64,000 bases of DNA from Halochromatium roseum (lineage in GTDB: Bacteria; Pseudomonadota; Gammaproteobacteria; Chromatiales; Chromatiaceae): contig NZ_NHSH01000065.1 in the NCBI RefSeq assembly GCF_016653315.1, forward strand, positions 124,001-188,000, written 5' to 3'. The notes under the pieces are model-generated. The model saw nothing but the letters and a program-made list of their open reading frames with translations, was not told where the DNA came from and made no database searches. Positions 16,497 through 25,441 of the stretch are shown here, in pieces. The first letter of the stretch is position 1. Each line of letters starts with the position of its first letter. A program made the position numbers and the translations under genes.

Positions 16497-17369
16497 ATGT
16501 TCAACGTGCCCGAATCATCTCAATCGATCTGGAAACCGCTGTTTTGGCTCGTGCTCGCCTCGTTGATCGCGGTCTATCTGCTCTGCAGCTACCACAACAG
16601 CCAACGACGAGAGACGATTGGCGATGAGCATCAGTCGCTGCGCGCACTCGACCAGCCCCTGACATCCAGCCTTAAATCCAGCCCTAAAACCACTCAGCAC
16701 GAGCTGGCCAGCGCTACACAGGCGCGGATCGAACAGTTACAGACCGCGCTCAAGGCCGTCACGGCCGAGCGCGACCAGCTTGCCGCGGCGCGCAACGGTG
16801 ACCAGCAAGCGCAAGCCGCTGATTATGAGGCACGCATCGCCGACGCCGAGGCGGCCCTCGAGGCGATGCGTCGCGAGCTGCAAGCGCAAGAGCAGGCGCT
16901 GCAACGTGCTCGCGAGCAGAGCGCGCGTTTGCGACAGGAAGCGGTTGAGCAGACCTCCGACCAGATCCATGACTTCTACGCGCAATTCGCTCCACTCGGG
17001 GCACAATTGACCGATCGTGGTCTGCTGGTCAACCTGAGTGGTGACACCATTCGCTTTCCCAGCGGCAGTGCCCAGCTGCCCGAGGACGCCGAGCCGACCC
17101 TGACCCGGATTGCCGACATCCTGGCTGAGCATCCAACGCTGATCGTGCAGATCGAAGGTCACACCGACAGCTCCGGCAACGCCACCATCAACCTGCAACT
17201 CTCAGAGCAACGCGCAGCCGCGGTTCGCGATGCACTGACCGAGCGGGGGATTCAGTCGGCACGACTCAGCATCAAGGGCCTGGGCTCGACCACCCCAATC
17301 GCATCCAATGCGACCGCCACGGGGCGGCAGCGCAACCGCCGGGTCGAACTCTATGTGGTGCGAGAGTAG
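16497..17369 (+). CDS. Membrane-anchored OmpA-family protein with coiled coil
   Basis: A peptidoglycan-binding envelope protein. A short cytoplasmic N-terminus is followed by one membrane segment (PLFWLVLASLIAVYLLC, about residues 14-31), an alanine/glutamine-rich coiled coil (about 65-155) and a C-terminal OmpA domain (about 185-290) with the diaminopimelate-binding signature GHTDSSGN and the NRRVELYVV end. The frame is open from 16353; I place the start at the ATG at 16497, but GTG at 16506 has better spacing to GGGAG (16491-16495) and may be the real one. It is the first intact gene after the hsd region. Confidence 0.82.
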   Translation: MFNVPESSQSIWKPLFWLVLASLIAVYLLCSYHNSQRRETIGDEHQSLRALDQPLTSSLKSSPKTTQHELASATQARIEQLQTALKAVTAERDQLAAARNGDQQAQAADYEARIADAEAALEAMRRELQAQEQALQRAREQSARLRQEAVEQTSDQIHDFYAQFAPLGAQLTDRGLLVNLSGDTIRFPSGSAQLPEDAEPTLTRIADILAEHPTLIVQIEGHTDSSGNATINLQLSEQRAAAVRDALTERGIQSARLSIKGLGSTTPIASNATATGRQRNRRVELYVVRE

Positions 17370-17475
17370 ATCTGTCTACTAGGTCACCCAGTAGGCCCCG
17401 CCAAATCGATCCGCCGATTCGGTTCCCAAGCAGGCACGCGAACTCGTCCTCGAAGGCCATCGCTAACCAGGGAAT

Positions 17476-18585
17476 TCAGTGGCGCCAAAGCGACTCGTCG
17501 ATCAGATCCTTGAGTCGCTGCTGCGATACCGTATCCGCCGAGCTGAACTCAAGGCTCGTGCGGAAGCGGTCTGCCCAAGGCACCGTCTGCACGACCTTCG
17601 CGTAGAGGTCGCCAACATCAGGCAATCCCTGATGCGATGCCAGACTGATCACCACGTCTGATGCATCAGGGAGCCCCAGTGGTAGATCAGCCCGCAAACC
17701 AAAATAACCGATATCGTTAATCAGACCCGGAATCGGCATCGGCCGAATGCCCTGCGCATCGACTTGGCGGAAGGTCGCTTCCAGACTAACCCCGATACGC
17801 GGCGAACGGCGTACCTCGATCGGCGGCACGACCAGTCGACACTGCGGGGCATGCACACTCAGCAGTTCGTAGAGCTGCACCGGATGTCGAATGCCTTTGA
17901 AGCGCACCACGTTGACCGCACCGACCTCGATCAGATCTGCAGCAGCGGCGCGGGTGGACTCGCTGATCAGCACCTGCCCGCGGAGCGCAAAGGACTCCAT
18001 GCGTGACGCCAGATTCACCACGTCGCCGATCACGGTATATTCGCTATGCGCCGTTGCGCCGAAGCTGCCAGCAACCAGACTGCCGGTATTCAACGCAATG
18101 CCGGCGAAAAGCTCAGGCAGACCGCGCTCCCGAGCGTCCTGGTTGAGCGCCAGCATGGCCCGCTGCATCTCCGCCGCACAGGCCAATGCCCGTACCGCAT
18201 CATCACCGCGCGCATCCGGCAGCCCGAACAGCGCCATCACAGCATCGCCGACGAACTTATCCACCACGCCACCAAAGCGATCGATGATCGCCGTCATCGC
18301 GGCAAACCAACGATTCAGAAGCTCGATCATGGTCGCCATCGGCAGTGACGACATCAGCGCGGTAAAGCCTCGAATATCGGCAATCAACACCGTCGCATAG
18401 GCCTCAACCTGGGGCTGCGACTCGAGTAGAAAGGTATCGAGCAGCGGGTTAAGACGTCCTTCGAGCGCGCGCCGTATCGCCTCTGGCTGCCCAGGCTGCG
18501 CCAGGCGCAGTAAGCCCTCGGCCTCGAGCTCTGCAACCACCTGCTCGATGCCGGAAAATAGCTCTGCTCGATTACGATGTTGCAT
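17476..18585 (-). CDS. Class III adenylate/guanylate cyclase with C-terminal PilZ domain
   Basis: A 369-residue signalling protein without membrane segments. The class III cyclase domain (about 60-245) has the first metal aspartate in ADIRGFTALMSSLP, the second in FGGVVDKFVGDAVMALFG, and YTVIGDVVNLASRME. The C-terminal part (about 255-350) starts with RRSPRIGVSLEATF and continues INDIGYFGLRADLPL, matching PilZ domains that bind cyclic di-GMP. The combination suggests cyclic nucleotide synthesis tuned by cyclic di-GMP; that is inference. It overlaps the preceding kinase/ATPase gene by 14 bp and so is likely cotranscribed with it. Confidence 0.82.
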   Translation of the reverse strand: MQHRNRAELFSGIEQVVAELEAEGLLRLAQPGQPEAIRRALEGRLNPLLDTFLLESQPQVEAYATVLIADIRGFTALMSSLPMATMIELLNRWFAAMTAIIDRFGGVVDKFVGDAVMALFGLPDARGDDAVRALACAAEMQRAMLALNQDARERGLPELFAGIALNTGSLVAGSFGATAHSEYTVIGDVVNLASRMESFALRGQVLISESTRAAAADLIEVGAVNVVRFKGIRHPVQLYELLSVHAPQCRLVVPPIEVRRSPRIGVSLEATFRQVDAQGIRPMPIPGLINDIGYFGLRADLPLGLPDASDVVISLASHQGLPDVGDLYAKVVQTVPWADRFRTSLEFSSADTVSQQRLKDLIDESLWRH

Positions 18586-20308
18586 GAGAGGCAGTGCTTA
18601 AGGACGAAAGTTCCGAGGCCCCGCGACCCTGATCGCCGGCAACATGCGCGAGTACGGCCTCGATCTGCATCGGCGCCTCACTATTGAGGAAGACCGCCGT
18701 TGGGTGCTCGGCATCGGTCAACGGCTCACGGTTGGCAATTTGCAAGCTCAAGACATCGATATCAGCATCTGAGGCGTCACCGCCCACAAGACTGCGCGCA
18801 CTGATGCGCTCGCGCAAGAGGTGCATCGGCGCCTGCATCACCAGGATGCGGTGGGGACAGTTCAAGGTCTGCGCGAGTGCCCGGAAACGGGCTCGCTGCC
18901 GGCGTTGCAAGAAGGTCGCATCAACCAACACACTGAACCCGGCCTCGATCAGCTCACGTGCGAGGGCGAGGAGGCGCGCATAGGTCCGCTCGCTGGCATC
19001 AGCGCTGTAGAGCTGAGCAATCTGCTGAGCAATCTGCTGAGCAGCCTGCTGAGGAACTTGCTGTGCCGAAGGATGGCCCTGTGGCGCAATTCCGCACAGA
19101 CGTTTGCGCTCGATATCGGAGCGGATCTGAATGATCGGCAGATGCTCGCGCAAGAGATTCCCGATCCAGGTCTTGCCGCTACCGGAGAGGCCATGGGTGA
19201 TAAAGAGCTTGGGCCGATGGCGACCGGTACAGGTTTGGGCAAGCGCCAGATAGTGAAGCAGCGCCGCGCGCGCGCTGAGCCCGGACGACCCACCAGGCAC
19301 AGGACTCGGGGCGCCCGCGTCTAACGTTGGCGAAGCGGAGGGCGGAGAAGGTCGCTCGGTCTCGATGGCCTGTGCCGGATCAGCTTGCATCAACTGGATT
19401 GCGCAGACCTTGGCCCGCACCAGTGCACGATAGACCTGATAAAAGCGCAGCAAACGCAGCCCAGCATAATCACCGGTGACCTCGAGGTAACGGTTGAGGA
19501 AGCGTCTGGCGTAACTGCTCGCGCCACTCTCGGCCAGGTCCATGGTGAGAAAAGCAACCTCACTCATGGTATCGATCCAACGCAGGCTCGAATTGAACTC
19601 GAGACAATCGAAGATCAACGGCTGCTCGTCGAGCACCACGATGTTACCGCGGTGCATATCGCCATGACACTCGCGGATGAAGCCATCGCGACGTCGCTGC
19701 TCGATGACCGGCCGCAAACAGGCGAAACGTTTGCGCGTCCAGCGCTCCAGGCGCTGAAGGCGACGCCGGATATCAGCGTCCCCAGACACCGCGAGCGCGG
19801 CTTGCAGAGGCGGAAAATTGTCTAACATCGGCGCCAATACAGCGCTCGGATCACCATAGGGCGTATCCGGCGGCGCCGGCGATAGACTGGCATGGAAGCG
19901 CGCTACGCGCTCGGCCAAGCGGTCGATCAGCACGCCATTCAGCGGCTGCTGCGAGAGCAACAACCGTTGCTCAAAACGGCGCATCCGCACCGCATAGTCG
20001 ATGACCTCACCCTCAGCATTCATGCGTACCTGATTGCGAACGCGAACGACAGGAACCACATCCAGATACAGTTGCGGTGCTAGGCGGCGATTGAGCCGTA
20101 GCTCCTCCTCGCAGTAGAAGCGTCGGCGGCCTAGGGTCGAGAAGTCGACAAACCCAAGTGACACCGGCCGCTTCAGCTTGTAGGCATAGTCGCCCGCCAA
20201 GAAGATTTGGGAGATATGCGTGATCAGACCTTCGACCTGATCAACCGGATGCGGATAGGCTCCGGGGTCGAGGAGATCCGCGAGTGGCGCTAACTCGTTG
20301 GCCAGCAT
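18572..20308 (-). CDS. Aminoglycoside phosphotransferase-like/AAA kinase fusion protein
   Basis: A 578-residue two-domain protein. Residues about 1-330 resemble the APH/choline-kinase fold, with catalytic text ECHGDMHRGNIVVL and FDCLEF. Residues about 375-550 form a P-loop kinase with GLSGSGKT. This fused family is widespread and its substrate is unknown; despite the name it is not evidence of drug resistance. Between the domains is a Gln/Ala repeat (QQAAQQIAQQIAQ) encoded by 12-bp tandem units around 19012-19062. It precedes and overlaps the cyclase-PilZ gene. Confidence 0.8.
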   Translation of the reverse strand: MLANELAPLADLLDPGAYPHPVDQVEGLITHISQIFLAGDYAYKLKRPVSLGFVDFSTLGRRRFYCEEELRLNRRLAPQLYLDVVPVVRVRNQVRMNAEGEVIDYAVRMRRFEQRLLLSQQPLNGVLIDRLAERVARFHASLSPAPPDTPYGDPSAVLAPMLDNFPPLQAALAVSGDADIRRRLQRLERWTRKRFACLRPVIEQRRRDGFIRECHGDMHRGNIVVLDEQPLIFDCLEFNSSLRWIDTMSEVAFLTMDLAESGASSYARRFLNRYLEVTGDYAGLRLLRFYQVYRALVRAKVCAIQLMQADPAQAIETERPSPPSASPTLDAGAPSPVPGGSSGLSARAALLHYLALAQTCTGRHRPKLFITHGLSGSGKTWIGNLLREHLPIIQIRSDIERKRLCGIAPQGHPSAQQVPQQAAQQIAQQIAQLYSADASERTYARLLALARELIEAGFSVLVDATFLQRRQRARFRALAQTLNCPHRILVMQAPMHLLRERISARSLVGGDASDADIDVLSLQIANREPLTDAEHPTAVFLNSEAPMQIEAVLAHVAGDQGRGASELSSLSTASHATS

Positions 20309-20462
20309 TAGGGAAGCCAGGCCCTAGACCCGCAACAGTGGCAACAGCAACGCACAGGGCATAAGTAGCGGCCAGGACGCCAGCAAGCTTGCGAAGACGA
20401 AGGCCGGTTCACTAGACTATTCTCCAGTGCGTCAATCACGCTATCTCTCTGAGGTTCATTTG

Positions 20463-20663
20463 ATGAGTATCGAACGTATCGTCTTCGCGGTCGCCGGCGC
20501 CTTTGTGCTGATCTCCGCTATCCTGGCTGCGACTGTCAGCCCGCTTTGGCTCTGGTTCACCGGCTTCGTCGGGCTCAACCTGCTGCAGTCGGCCTTTACC
20601 GGCTTCTGCCCGCTCGCCGTCATCCTGAAAAAGCTCGGCAAAGAGCCTGGCACCGCGTTCTGA
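20463..20663 (+). CDS. DUF2892 (YgaP-like) membrane protein
   Basis: A 66-residue inner-membrane protein with two hydrophobic segments ([18 protein letters not shown] and [18 protein letters not shown]) followed by [14 protein letters not shown], the conserved end of DUF2892 proteins, which also occur fused to rhodanese domains in YgaP. It may help move sulfur species or cyanide-related anions, but here it stands alone. The start ATG at 20463 is preferred over 20427 because the family begins with MSIERIV. Confidence 0.82.
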   Translation: MSIERIVFAVAGAFVLISAILAATVSPLWLWFTGFVGLNLLQSAFTGFCPLAVILKKLGKEPGTAF

Positions 20664-20664
20664 A

Positions 20665-20703
20665 GGCGAGCTTGGTAGGCGAGCTTGGTAGGCGAGTTTG
20701 GTG
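20665..20703. repeat. 13-bp tandem repeat, three copies
   Basis: Three consecutive copies of GGCGAGCTTGGTA (the last with two changes) directly after the DUF2892 stop. Confidence 0.85.
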
Positions 20704-20747
20704 GGCGTCCTAGCCAGGGCGCCCAACCTCTTGCCGCACCCTGCCGA

Positions 20748-21455
20748 TCAGATCAGCCCGGCTGCAGCCGCGCGATCAACCAACACTCGACTCTGGGCGG
20801 CTGTCGCAACCTGCGCAACCGGCAAGGGCTCCCCCGCCGACCAGCCCCGAATGGCATCCGCCTTACCGCTCCCGGTCACCAGGATCAGCAACTGTTCACT
20901 CTGCGATAATGCGCGAGTGGTCAGCGAAACACGATCTGGTGGCGGTTTCGGCGCCTCATGCACCGGCATCGCAAGCCGGTCGGCAGGCACCTTGCGACCC
21001 GGGAATAGGCTTGCTGTATGGCCATCTTCCCCCATCCCCAAAAGCACCAAATCGAACGGAAGCGCCGCCGCGACGAGCGGCTCATAGGCATCGGCGGCAG
21101 CCTCAGCGCCGAGTTCGGCCGGAATGGCGAACACCTGGCCAGGCAGCACGGGCACGCGGTTCAGCCAGACCTGATCGGCCGCAAGGCTATTGCGCTCCGG
21201 GTCGGTAATCGGCAGGCAGCGCTCATCGCCGTGATAGATCCACCAGCGCGACCAATCCGCATCCGCATCCGCCAACAACGCATAGGCTGCGGTCGGGGTC
21301 GTTCCGCCAGCCAAGCACAGCCGGAAGCGGCCATGACGCGCGATGGCCGCATCTGCAGCCGCCAGAATGGTATCAGCGGCAGCTTGAGCCACCGCAGCCT
21401 TGTCGTCGAAGAGCACCACCTCGGTACCCGGTAAGACAACGTCATCAGAAGCCAT
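20748..21455 (-). CDS. pgl: 6-phosphogluconolactonase
   Basis: Hydrolyses 6-phosphogluconolactone in the oxidative pentose phosphate pathway. The 235-residue protein shows the family motifs CLAGGTTP near residue 47, YHGDERCLP near 74 and LLGMGEDGHTASLFPG near 140, in the right order and spacing. It is alone on the minus strand, without zwf or edd next to it. Confidence 0.93.
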   Translation of the reverse strand: MASDDVVLPGTEVVLFDDKAAVAQAAADTILAAADAAIARHGRFRLCLAGGTTPTAAYALLADADADWSRWWIYHGDERCLPITDPERNSLAADQVWLNRVPVLPGQVFAIPAELGAEAAADAYEPLVAAALPFDLVLLGMGEDGHTASLFPGRKVPADRLAMPVHEAPKPPPDRVSLTTRALSQSEQLLILVTGSGKADAIRGWSAGEPLPVAQVATAAQSRVLVDRAAAAGLI

Positions 21456-21771
21456 GCTGCTCTCCGTCGAAGATCGTTTTCACTAGTGCTCTACTAGTGC
21501 TCTACTAGGCCAGCACGCCACCTCCAGTGGGCTCCACCATCACGCAGGCAGGTCGCGGTGGTGACGATGGTAAGCCGAGATTCGCCAGTGGCACTAGCCC
21601 CGAACCGGACGGGCAGTTAAAGTGAGGGCAAGTCGGACATACGGCTAGGGAAAACGCTTACCTTCGAACAAGCGCTTCGTCGTCCGGAGTGGCGACTCGA
21701 CTTGACCTGTGCCGAGGCATCGCGTAAATCTCCAAAAACAACGATCTCAGCAATAACGAGGAGCACCACCG
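21456..21771. other. Intergenic region, pgl / DsrC-like gene
   Basis: No gene is seen in this 316-bp gap. It contains an 11-bp tandem repeat (unit CTAGTGCTCTA, 21483-21508) and a 33-bp element (21667-21699) that recurs upstream of the rhodanese gene. Confidence 0.5.
21667..21699 (+). promoter_or_regulatory. Element shared with the rhodanese upstream region
   Basis: The segment AACAAGCGCTT-cg-TCGTCCG followed by two bases and GTGGCGAC lies 73 bp before the DsrC-like start. A version identical at about 27 of 33 positions is at 43303-43335 before the SoxL-like rhodanese gene, same strand and similar distance. A regulatory role is inference. Confidence 0.35.
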
Positions 21772-22131
21772 ATGGCAGAGACTATGCGCGACATCATGAA
21801 CCCGGGCGCAACAAACCATGACCCGCGTTTCCCACAAGCGCCAGCGGACTGGAGTCCAGCAGATGCCGAACAGCAAGCCAGCAGCGAAGGTCTGACCCTG
21901 AGTGACGACATCTGGGAGGTTGTCCGGGCACTGCAGACCTTTTTCGCCAAAGACGAGCAGCCCAACACGCGAGCGCTTCACGACGCCCTCGACGAACACT
22001 TCCACGATCGTGGCGGCCTCAAACACTTGTATGAACTCCTGCCTGGCGGTCCAGTGGCACAAGGCTGCCGCCTAGCCGGCCTGAAACCCCCAGCGGGTGC
22101 CGTCGATACCTCATTCGGCAGCGTCAAATAG
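21772..22131 (+). CDS. DsrC/TusE-family protein lacking the penultimate cysteine
   Basis: A 119-residue member of the DsrC/TusE/RspA family, which carry or regulate sulfur in dissimilatory sulfur metabolism and tRNA thiolation. The core fits: LSDDIWEVVRALQTFFAKDE, then YELLPGGPVAQGCRLAGLKP. Cys99 matches the upstream DsrC cysteine (CysB). The position of the essential penultimate cysteine (CysA) is Ala110, and the protein has an extra tail VDTSFGSVK. It therefore should not work like canonical DsrC or TusE. The start ATG at 21772 follows GAGGAGCACC. It is monocistronic. Confidence 0.8.
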   Translation: MAETMRDIMNPGATNHDPRFPQAPADWSPADAEQQASSEGLTLSDDIWEVVRALQTFFAKDEQPNTRALHDALDEHFHDRGGLKHLYELLPGGPVAQGCRLAGLKPPAGAVDTSFGSVK

Positions 22132-22333
22132 CTGTTGGCATCGCCGTCGTACTACAAAACCCGGGGTAAGCACTGATAGCTAAGGCCAGATTGGCGCGGG
22201 AGTCCGCGCCTGGTCCGCATGTGACTCAGCGCAGTGCACGGCGGACGCAACGATCAGATTCCGTCGGGCCGCACTGGTATTGGACTGAAAGAACGCGACT
22301 CAGGCGATTTCTATCAAAGCCGCTGAACTCAGT

Positions 22334-22567
22334 TTAGCCGCGTTCAGCCTCGCTCCCGCTCGAAGGCTTGCGCGACGCATGCCGGTCGGCCTCTGCATCC
22401 GGGAAGCGGCGCCCATCTTCAGCATCGGCATCCTCATCCATCAAGATGCGCTGGCCGTCGCCTTCCAGGTCATCGAACTGACCACTGCGTGCAGCCCAGA
22501 AGAGCACCACAACGGCCACCAAGCCGAGCAACAGCATGCCGGGAATCAGGCCATAGATCACTTCCAT
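22334..22567 (-). CDS. ccoS: cbb3 oxidase maturation protein CcoS
   Basis: A 77-residue protein with one membrane segment (YGLIPGMLLLGLVAVVVLFW) followed by AARSGQFDDLEGDGQRIL, the conserved CcoS sequence; the acidic C-terminal tail is longer than in many homologues. CcoS is needed to insert cofactors into cbb3 oxidase. It overlaps ccoI by 10 bp and is the last gene of the ccoGHIS group. Confidence 0.9.
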   Translation of the reverse strand: MEVIYGLIPGMLLLGLVAVVVLFWAARSGQFDDLEGDGQRILMDEDADAEDGRRFPDAEADRHASRKPSSGSEAERG

Positions 22568-25389
22568 TCGCTCACCTCGTGGGGCTTGCCCCGAGCGGTT
22601 GACGACCGCGAGCCTTGCTTGAACAGCCGGCGCAGCCGTGCCGAGTTACCAATCACCGCCAGCGAGCTCAACGGCATCGAGATCGCGGCGACTAACGGCG
22701 TGATCAACGCGGCCATCGCCAGCGGCACCATAATCAGATTGTAGGTAATCGAGAGGCCGATGTTTTGGCGGATGGTGCGCAGCGTGCGCCGCGACAGGGC
22801 TGCCGCATCGCGGACCCGCATCAGCTCGGCGCTCATCAACACGATGTCGGCACTGGCGATCGACACATCGGTGCCGCTGCCCACCGCAATGCCGACATCA
22901 GCACGCACTAAAGCCGGCGCATCGTTGATGCCATCGCCGACCATCGCCACCCGCTCGCCACGCCGTTGCAGATCGGCGATCACCCGGTCCTTATCCTCGG
23001 GACGAACATCGGCGATCACGTCAACCGTCCCCAGCTGCGCGGCGATGCGGCGCGCGACGGCCTCGCGATCGCCGGTCAGCAGCGTGACGCGAATCCCATC
23101 GGCTTGCAACCGTTGCACGACCTCGGCGGCATCCGCGCGCAAGCGATCGGCCGCGAGCAGCCGCAGGCGCTCGCCCCCGTCGATGGCGCAGTGCAAGGTT
23201 GTGCCGTGAGGGCTGTCGGGCTCGTCGATTTCACCGTGAAACACGCCCGTCATCGTCCGAGACGGTGATGCGCTCTGGAGGTTGCGCGAATGCTCCGGCA
23301 CGGCAGCCGGATTCGCGTTTTCCGCTGCCGGATTCTCGCCGACCGGATGCGGCTTCTCGGGTAATGCCGACGGATTCTCGGCGCCTGCAGACGGCTGGCA
23401 CTCAATGCCGTTCTCGCGCAGCCACTCGCGTGTCCCGATCACCAGCCGATGCCCATCAACGCGACCACTGATCCCGGCGCCAGGCTCAATGTGCACGTCC
23501 CGCACCTCAGCCGAGCCCAGCCCGATCCCAGCGCCTTTCGCCAAGCGCACCACTGCACGTGCCAACGGATGCTCGGAGACCCGCTCTAGCGCCGCCACCA
23601 GCCGCAAGACCTCAGGTTGCGCGTTAGCGAATGGCGCCTCTGCATCTGCAGCTGCCGGCTGGCGCTGCCAGACCGTCTCCAGTTCAGCGGACTTTCCAAG
23701 CTCATCCCGTCCGGCTGGCCCAGGGTCCGCCCCGCGTTCACTCGGCTTGGCCAATGCCGCAGGAACGCCCGAGTCCGATGACCGGGCTTGCATACGCAGC
23801 CCGGCTGGCCCAGCCGCCAAGGTCTGAACCTGAATGACTTCCGGGCGCCCCTCGGTCAGGGTTCCAGTCTTATCGAACACGAAATGGTCGATATCCGAGA
23901 GTGTCTCCAGCACCGCACCCTGTTTGATCAGGATGCCGTATCGCGCGCCGAGCCCAGAGGCGACCGCGATCGCCATCGGCGTCGCCAGTCCGAAGGCGCA
24001 GGGGCAGGTGATGATCAGCACCGAGGTCGCCGCCATCAGCGCCGTCTCCAGATCGCGCCCGCTCCAAAGCCCAAAGGTGATCAGCGCCAGGCCGATGGTG
24101 AGAGCGACGAACCAGGGCACGATCCGATCGGCCAGGGACTGGATCGGCGCCTTGCTCGACTGCGCGTCCTCGACCAACCGGATGATGCGCCCGAGCGCGG
24201 TATCGCGCAGCAGGCCGGTGACCCGCACCTCGAGCACGCCGGCACCATTCAGGGTGCCTGCGGCAACGCTGTCGCCGATGGCGCGTTTGACCGGCTCGGA
24301 CTCGCCGGTCAGCATGGCCTCATCGACCTCGCTGCGCCCCTCGCTGATGATCCCGTCAGCAGGAATCGTCTCGCCGGGGCGCACCAACAGCAGCTCCCCC
24401 ATCGCTACCGCGCGGATCGGCACCACCACCTCCTCGCCGTCACGTAGAACGGTGGCCATCTTCGGCTGCAGATCCAACAGGCGCTGCGTCGAGGCCATTG
24501 CTTGGCGCTTGGACATCGCCTCGAGGAAGCGCCCGACCAAGATCACGAAGAGAAAATTCACCACCGTATCCCAGTACACATGGCCCTGGCCATCGACCGT
24601 GACGTAGAGCGAGTATAGGTAAGTGATCGAGGCGCCGATCGCGATCGGCAGATCCATGGTCAGTGCGCCCTGCCGCAGCCCCAGCCAGGCGCCGCGATAG
24701 AAGGGCCAGCCGGAGTAGATCAGCGTCGGCGTGGCGATGGCGAAGCCGATCCAGTGGAAGAGTCCGCGGAACTCACCCTCGTCGGCCCCCGCATAGAGCG
24801 CGATCGAAACCCACATCAGGTTCATCGCCGCGAAGGCGGCAAACGCCATGCGGAAGAGGAGCGCGCGGTTGCCCCGCTTTAGCGCGCCTTCGGCGGTCTC
24901 GGGGTCGAAGGGCACCGCGGCGTAGCCAATCTCGCCTAGCCGCCCGAGCAGGCTCGACAGACGCTGGCGCGAGTTATCCCATTTCAGACGCAGCCGGCGA
25001 CCGGTGAGATTGACCCGCGCTTCCTCGACGCCGGGCATCTTACTGAGCCCGGTCTCGATCAGCCAGACACAGGCCGCGCAGTGGATGCCTTCGACGTGCA
25101 GATTGATCTCGCGCAGGTCGGCCGTGGTATCGAGATAAGCGGCCTGGACCTCGTCTAGGTCATAGAGCGCGAGCTGTTTCGGTGGCTCAGGCGGTGGCCC
25201 GAGCACCTCGCCTTCAGGCGTGCGCCGATAGAAGCCGTCGAGTCCAGCGGCGAAAATGGCCTCACAGACCGATTTGCAGCCGGTACAGCAGAAGTGACGC
25301 TCGCCGCCGGCAACGCTCGCGGTGACCGTCTCCGTGCGATCGAGCGGCAGACCACAGTGGAAACAGCGGTCATTGTGCCGGCACTTCAT
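22558..25389 (-). CDS. ccoI: Copper-translocating P-type ATPase CcoI
   Basis: Exports copper for assembly of the cbb3 oxidase binuclear centre. In order: N-terminal cysteine-rich region (CFHCGLPL, CCTGCKSVC), a heavy-metal domain with GIHCAACVW near residue 100, the actuator TGES motif, the membrane CPC motif (ITCPCAFGLATP), the phosphorylation site DKTGT near 504 and GDGINDAP. At 943 residues it is over 100 longer than usual. The excess is two low-complexity inserts in the nucleotide-binding domain, at about 521-588 and 660-728; the second repeats Pro/Glu/Asn/Ala-rich units. Confidence 0.93.
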   Translation of the reverse strand: MKCRHNDRCFHCGLPLDRTETVTASVAGGERHFCCTGCKSVCEAIFAAGLDGFYRRTPEGEVLGPPPEPPKQLALYDLDEVQAAYLDTTADLREINLHVEGIHCAACVWLIETGLSKMPGVEEARVNLTGRRLRLKWDNSRQRLSSLLGRLGEIGYAAVPFDPETAEGALKRGNRALLFRMAFAAFAAMNLMWVSIALYAGADEGEFRGLFHWIGFAIATPTLIYSGWPFYRGAWLGLRQGALTMDLPIAIGASITYLYSLYVTVDGQGHVYWDTVVNFLFVILVGRFLEAMSKRQAMASTQRLLDLQPKMATVLRDGEEVVVPIRAVAMGELLLVRPGETIPADGIISEGRSEVDEAMLTGESEPVKRAIGDSVAAGTLNGAGVLEVRVTGLLRDTALGRIIRLVEDAQSSKAPIQSLADRIVPWFVALTIGLALITFGLWSGRDLETALMAATSVLIITCPCAFGLATPMAIAVASGLGARYGILIKQGAVLETLSDIDHFVFDKTGTLTEGRPEVIQVQTLAAGPAGLRMQARSSDSGVPAALAKPSERGADPGPAGRDELGKSAELETVWQRQPAAADAEAPFANAQPEVLRLVAALERVSEHPLARAVVRLAKGAGIGLGSAEVRDVHIEPGAGISGRVDGHRLVIGTREWLRENGIECQPSAGAENPSALPEKPHPVGENPAAENANPAAVPEHSRNLQSASPSRTMTGVFHGEIDEPDSPHGTTLHCAIDGGERLRLLAADRLRADAAEVVQRLQADGIRVTLLTGDREAVARRIAAQLGTVDVIADVRPEDKDRVIADLQRRGERVAMVGDGINDAPALVRADVGIAVGSGTDVSIASADIVLMSAELMRVRDAAALSRRTLRTIRQNIGLSITYNLIMVPLAMAALITPLVAAISMPLSSLAVIGNSARLRRLFKQGSRSSTARGKPHEVSEWK

Positions 25390-25441
25390 CGTCCGGATTG
25401 GCGAAGCGCCACAACCTTAACCTGAATCACGCGCGAATCGT

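Noticed and set aside
18572-20308. Aminoglycoside resistance gene
   Set aside because: The APH-like fold is fused to a P-loop kinase in a widespread family not tied to drug resistance.
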